64,000 nucleotides of DNA from Anseranas semipalmata (lineage: Eukaryota > Chordata > Aves > Anseriformes > Anseranatidae), in assembly GCA_013399115.1 (NCBI GenBank), contig VXAA01001508.1:1729849-1793848 (forward strand), in the 5' to 3' direction. A program made the position numbers and the translations under genes. Each line of letters begins with the position of its first letter. Positions within the stretch are counted from its first letter, which is position 1. Of this stretch, positions 58,801 to 64,000 are shown piece after piece. The notes beneath the pieces were generated by a model, which was given only the letters and a program-made list of their open reading frames with translations, was not told the DNA's origin and ran no database searches.

Positions 58801-61800
58801 CCCACGGGCCCACGCCTGCTCGCCGGCACCAGCCTGGGGGCTGCGCTCGAGTGCCGCATCCCTGCCGGACGGGCTGCGGCGATGCCCTGACCCAAGCTGC
58901 CCGTGCCATCCGCGTGGGATGCCACACCAAGGGACCGCTGCGTTGCCCAAAAGATGGGGAGCGGTTCCTCGGTGAGCTCTCGCTTGCCGCAGCCCACGCG
59001 TGAGCCCCACGCACGCAGGCGTCGCTGGCTGCTTGGTGGCTCGGCCATTCCTGGGTTCCTGGTGTTTCCTGGGTGGCGGCAGGGGCTGGCACCGCGCTTC
59101 GTGCGCACGGGGATGCGCGTGGGTTCCCCTGACATCGCACCCACGCCTTCCTCGCAGCAAGGCGTGCCCATCGCTAACAGCAGGCAGCGATAAAGCTGGC
59201 CTAGCTCTTCACAGACCTGTTGGTTACTGCACTAATACCTCCCTGCAAGAGAAATTCCCAGGCAAACGTGTCTATTGATTTTCTTTCTAGCTCCCTTTCG
59301 ATGGATTTGCCAACAAATGGGGTGTTTTTCCACCAGGTAGCAAACCGGCAGCCCGTGCCAGTGAATATGCGCTGGCTGTAAATCCCCACCTCCTCTCCTT
59401 GTTCCAAGCTTTTCTGCTGTTGAAGAGCTACCACATCCTAGCCCTGATGTGGCTGCATTCTTGTGGTGAGTGGAGTGATTCCCAGTTTTAGAATGACTTG
59501 GAATCTTTTGGAAAAGGCATGGTATAAAATGCTGGACCACTAGCAAAATCATCACCTTCTGGGAGCTCTCAAGACTAAACAGCACTCCAACACAAAAGAG
59601 CGAGGTATTATATTTGGTTATTGTTACAGTAGTAGTGTTATCATGCTTCCCTCTTGTCCCAGCACTAGGAGGTGCTGCTGGTAATGCTGCGACTCTTTCC
59701 CCACATCTGGAACTGCCGCGTCCTGAGCGGGGACCCGTGCGTACCGTGCAGGCGGTCACCTCGCGCTGCGGGGTTAAGTCCTGGTGGAGCACGGAGACAG
59801 AGCCGCGCACCGGGGCGGGCGATTGGTACCTCTGCCCGCTCCGCACTGCTCATCCTCCCTCCTTACGCAAGGCTTGACGCTTAGCGGAAGGCTGTTATTT
59901 TATTTGTTGCGTTGTTGTTTTTTTCTAAATACATATTTCAGACAAACAAACAAACTAATAACTCCCTCAAGTTGCCGTGATGCGTCTAACCACATCCGCG
60001 GTGCTGTGCTTCCAAACAGATGTTGCCAGGACTCACTGAGCCGCCAGCAGCATTAGCGAAACCATGTTCAGATGCATGGGCTGATAAGGAATCCCTCCGT
60101 CCTCCCTCCCGGTGCGCTGCAGCCCCTGTGGCCAAGCCTCGCCATCCTGCCAGGTTGGGGTCTGCAGGGCACCCCAGCAGTGGTCACCTGCAAAGCCTTT
60201 CCCTGAGAACAAGGCAGAGGCTTTGGAGGAGCGATCTGAGTGCTCTGGGAGGTTACCCAGTCGTGCACGGGGCTCGTGCAACGTGGACCTGAACAATGAA
60301 GCTAAATTTACTTACTCTGGACTTGGCCCAGCCTGCAGTGAGGACAACAGGAGTGCTTCTGTTGGCTTCACTGGCAACTGGAGATGGCATTGCAATGTCA
60401 CATGTCGGGGTCTGGTTCTGATTCTCTAATCCAATGGCAGAAACTTCCTTTGACTTCGTCAGCAGTAGGGTTGGGCCACGCATATTTAAGTCCCAGCAGA
60501 AGCCAGTCAGCTGGGTCTAGTGCTGAGGAGTGCTCTGCAGCGACGAGGTTATAGAAGCCAGAGCAAGCCTCCAGGAGTGCGTGGAGCTTCTCCAGTTCCC
60601 CATCGGGTTTGCCCTGGGGGAGCAGATCCGTGCGTGCAGGTAGCAGAGTAAATACCTCAAACCTGCCTCCGAGAGAGGGGAGAGGGAGGCACAGGCACCC
60701 CTCAGCTCTCCCTTGGCTAAAGTGGCAGTGACAGATCCAGGAATAAACTCGTGTTTGGGGGAAATAAATCTCCTGGATCTCAGTAACTCCTCTGTGAGTC
60801 GCTGCGAGCGACAGGTGATGTGGGTGGGAAGAGAAGGTCACAGTCTCCATCAAGGAAATCACCAGCTTTCCAGGATGAGTGCAGCCTGAAGGCACCTGGA
60901 GCTGATGCTTCCATCCCAGGGCACGTAGACCAGGGGCAGCGGTTCCTCTGTGCTGCCTTTCCCGGCTCTGGAGGAGCTGGTTCACAAGCAGGTTGTGCTG
61001 CTGGCACTCTCAGATAGGTTTTAATAGCAGGAACGGGGTGATTATTTTGTTAGAACTGTACGTAAGCCCCCAAAGCTACCAGGAGCTGCTCTCCAGTGCT
61101 GATGACTTCCAAGTGCTCATCTGGATGAGAGCTGGCGATTTGGCAGTGAAGCCCGTCTCCCTCTGCTGAGCCATGTCCTATTTCATTTTCTTCATTTGGA
61201 GCTGTACCCGGAGCCTTTTCGCTACAAGGGAACACCATGAATTAGTTTCCAGCACATTGAACTGCTGCAGTAACCCCTTACGTCCCCAGGAACCCAATCT
61301 ACAAAGCAATCCCTTTCCCCAGAGTGACTGGAGCTTCAACTGTAGCAAAGAGGATTAAAAGCAGACACCCATTACCACCTTACCTATGAAGTCTTCTGTG
61401 CTGACAAGTCTGCCACGAGTCACCTGGCTCCACAATCAATCTTCTGTGGCTGAGAGCGTGGCTGCTATGAGAGGGGAGCTGCACTACGCACACAGCCTCC
61501 CTGATGAGCTGCTGCTTTTCTACCTTATTTTATTGGCAGACCTCTACTCTTCCCCCTGTGCAGCTCCGTTTGGTGGCTGCTGCTCCTGAAATGGCTTTGC
61601 CCGGCCTGTGTTTCCATCAGGAGGAAGGAGGAGCCCTCGCCTTCATGCCAGTCCCTTTGGAGAGCTCTTTCAGCCACCACCTCCACCACCCTGGCATCAG
61701 CGCCCTTTCCTGGAGCAACGGATAAACGAGGCGGATGGAGGCACAGGATGTGCTGGACGAGCTCACGTTCCAGCCGGGTTCCCCTGGAGTTAACTCTCCT

Positions 61801-64000
61801 ATGGAGAGGAATTCTTGCTCAGAGGTTTATTTTGCTCTTTACTCACCTCAGCTTGCTCCTTCCAAACACAGGTGGCAGCTGAGGAGGACCAAGGGAGGTT
61901 GCTCTTCCTGCTTATCCTTCCCACTCCGCACTACTTGTTGGTACTCTAAGAGCACCTGAGAGCACAAGCACCACGTGCAAATGCATCGCGTGCCCTGTGC
62001 TTCGAAGCAGAGGGGACACAGGCAGAGAGCTCAGAAAGGTGCCTCAAATGAAGCATTCCCACATGGTGCTCCAGCAGCTTGGCCACGCTGCCCACCCAGC
62101 CTCGGCTGCCTTCAGATCTTCTTCTGGCTGTTGGTAGAAGCCTGTGTGTGCTTGGAAACATGATTTTCAGGAAGGCTTGAAACTGCGTGCCACATCTCCA
62201 GACAAGCCATAGCCAAGCTTAGGCTAAGCTATAGCCTGTGTTAAGGACACATCCAGCCATTAGATGCCAGTGGTCTGTAATTCTTAGCTGTCAAGCCAAC
62301 AATTCGGGAAGGAAGGTTTGATATCCTATTGCTAATCATAAGATTGATTCCACTTTCTCTTCTGTTGTGTATTCATGTTCTCCCTTAAAGCCTGACTCCA
62401 AAACTTCATTCCCCTGGAAGATCTCTGGAGTGACTGCTTGAGCTCTGGTGAATAAGCTCTGCAGCCCGGGAAAGTCAGTGTTGCCTTCTTCTTTCTCTTC
62501 TTCTTCTAAATGTAGTTTAGTAGCTATGTTAAAACAAGAGTTAGTCTTACCCAGAGGCGAGGAGAGGCTTATGGCTTCGCCTTGTAGCTTCCCTCTTCGT
62601 GAGCCACCCAGTTTAGCACAGTGTCATGTCGTTCCCTTATGAGGCTTGAAGTTGCCTGGAGGCACTCTCCCCGAAAATAATCTTTCCAAGAACCAGCTCT
62701 GAGGCTCTTTTTCCATGTCTGTGTATGCCATTGTCTCCCTAGATACTGAGACACCTCCGTCACAGCCTTGTTTTAATTTATCTTAGCAACTGTCCCCCTC
62801 TAATCCCACTGAAGGACGGGTTGGTTGGAATTTGCTCATTCTTCCTGTGACAGCTTTGATCCTGCACACATAAGTGTTCCCTGACAGTCACACAGAAGGG
62901 GAAGGGCTGTCCCTAGCCTGAAGGGCTTCAAGAGTAATGAATGAATACTGTGTTTATTTGTATTTCTAATTGACAAGTGCCTTGCCAGATCAGCTGCATG
63001 TCACTGCAAGCCGAAGGCATTGAGAGAAAACTCGTTCCTTTGCAGCTCCCTCTTGGGATGGGGAAGTTGTTGCTGAAGGCAGTATCCGTCCCCCATCCAG
63101 CGCACAGTGTCATGAGCCTTATTCAGACACAGGACGAGAAGGGTTTCTCTTCTGTAGGCCCATCACCAGGCCATGAAGGTTGGGTCTTCCTTCTTTGGTC
63201 TACCCAAGAGGAGGGACTCCAATTAAAGAGTTTAAATAGCAGTGTACAGTACAAAGATGGGAGTCCTGGCTTCTCTTGTGAGGGTATCACCAGGTGCAAT
63301 GCTTTCCTGGACCGTAGCGAGCTTTTGGGCCAAGGCAGAAGAAAGTCAGGCTCTCTGGGTTTCTCTCTTTGTGGTTGAGACCACCAGGAATTTTCACAAT
63401 GGGTTTCAAAGTCCTGAATATTTCCTAAAAGCAGGGTCTTGACAGCTTGGTGTTGGAAATGCCTCTGTCTGTTCTCCCTGTGGTGAGATTGTTCTGCTCT
63501 GTCACTTATCCTCTCTGCTGTGGGGCTTCATCCTACGCTGAATCTCTTTGCCAGCCTCCTTCAGTTCAGTCTCGGTGCTGTGGCTAAAGCATCACCCAAA
63601 CAAGTGATCCAAGGACCGCAGGGACTGGGGAGGGCTGGTGCTGGGTAGGGTGAGGACGCTCAGTCCCTGAGCTTGTCCCTTTGGAGTGTTTCTCTTGGCA
63701 GGGAAGATGTAGTTGGGTGGTTTTGTTTCATTTCAAAGTGCAGAAAGTGAAGATGCAAATCGCAAAAAAGAGGAATGAGAACATGGTCACTTCTGTCACT
63801 CTGGAAGTGCTTGGCTGGAAATGCTCCCGCTTTCTACCCGCTCCTGGGCAGTGACCAGCAGGTCCTGTTTTTCTCCTTCTCTCCTTGACCTTTCTGGTTT
63901 TCTGCTCTCACCTGGCCCATACCTCCAGCAGTTGCATTTATCCTGGCTGCAACAAAGTTTGGGTTTGGGGAAAAGGACTGTGCTGGGATTTCTTTAATCC
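55851..64000 (+). other. ASTN2: ASTN2 intron, right part, no exon seen
   Basis: No ASTN2 exon encoding the residues that follow WLQYQK is seen, so the intron after 42,682 is longer than 21 kb. The stretch contains CpG-rich patches (58,400-59,130 and 59,700-59,870) and a pyrimidine-rich tract (62,490-62,512). Long frames on both strands (for example minus 58,404-59,171 and minus 60,398-60,985, the latter with a GTG start) have no recognisable homology. No repeat family is clearly identified. Confidence 0.7.

Noticed and set aside
58404..59171. 255-codon minus-strand open frame
   Set aside because: Chance frame in a CpG-rich patch. Overlapping long frames occur on both strands and in several phases, and none has homology.
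60398..60985. 195-codon minus-strand open frame
   Set aside because: It starts at GTG rather than ATG, has no recognised domain, and lacks supporting splice or promoter signals.

Overview
The window is vertebrate genomic DNA, almost certainly from a bird. The evidence is CR1 LINE fragments with the typical avian 3' end (about 19,321-19,380 and 41,003-41,182), a few old MIR-like SINE remnants, spliced coding exons with GT/AG borders in perfect phase, a GC-rich background with compact introns as on an avian microchromosome, and proteins very close to human ASTN2 and TRIM32. One undetermined base (N) sits at 55,724. Nothing prokaryotic is present, and most long open frames are chance frames in GC-rich non-coding DNA.

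Layout: the plus strand carries the middle of the astrotactin-2 gene (ASTN2). Six exons are visible: 12,236-12,386, 21,779-21,945, 24,089-24,277, 40,389-40,513, 40,714-40,818 and 42,503-42,682. They join into 917 bases of uninterrupted coding sequence (about 305 residues) encoding two EGF-like modules and the first part of the MACPF (perforin-like) domain. No first or last exon of ASTN2 is visible: the gene enters before base 1 and continues past base 64,000.

The last visible intron, longer than 21 kb, holds TRIM32 on the minus strand. It has an intact single-exon coding region (51,111-53,054, 647 codons), a short 5' UTR ending at a strong predicted splice acceptor (53,121/53,122), a probable long 3' UTR, and a CpG-island promoter near 55.43-55.82 kb. 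The promoter contains an ACTACAACTCCCAGC-type (ZNF143/SBS-like) element and a CRE half site. The same antisense nesting exists at human 9q33.1. ASTN2 acts in glial-guided neuronal migration and membrane-protein trafficking. TRIM32 is a RING E3 ubiquitin ligase linked to muscle and ciliary disease. Nothing in the sequence shows that the two proteins share a pathway.

The introns hold old repeats, simple repeats, a short interstitial telomeric repeat just upstream of one splice acceptor, a perfect 22-bp palindrome that contains an RFX X-box, intronic CpG-rich patches, and several AT-rich blocks dense in homeodomain-type TAAT/ATTA cores that may be conserved enhancers. I found no CRISPR array, tRNA, rRNA or intact transposon, and no strong evidence of a wholly new system. 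The most interesting signals are regulatory.
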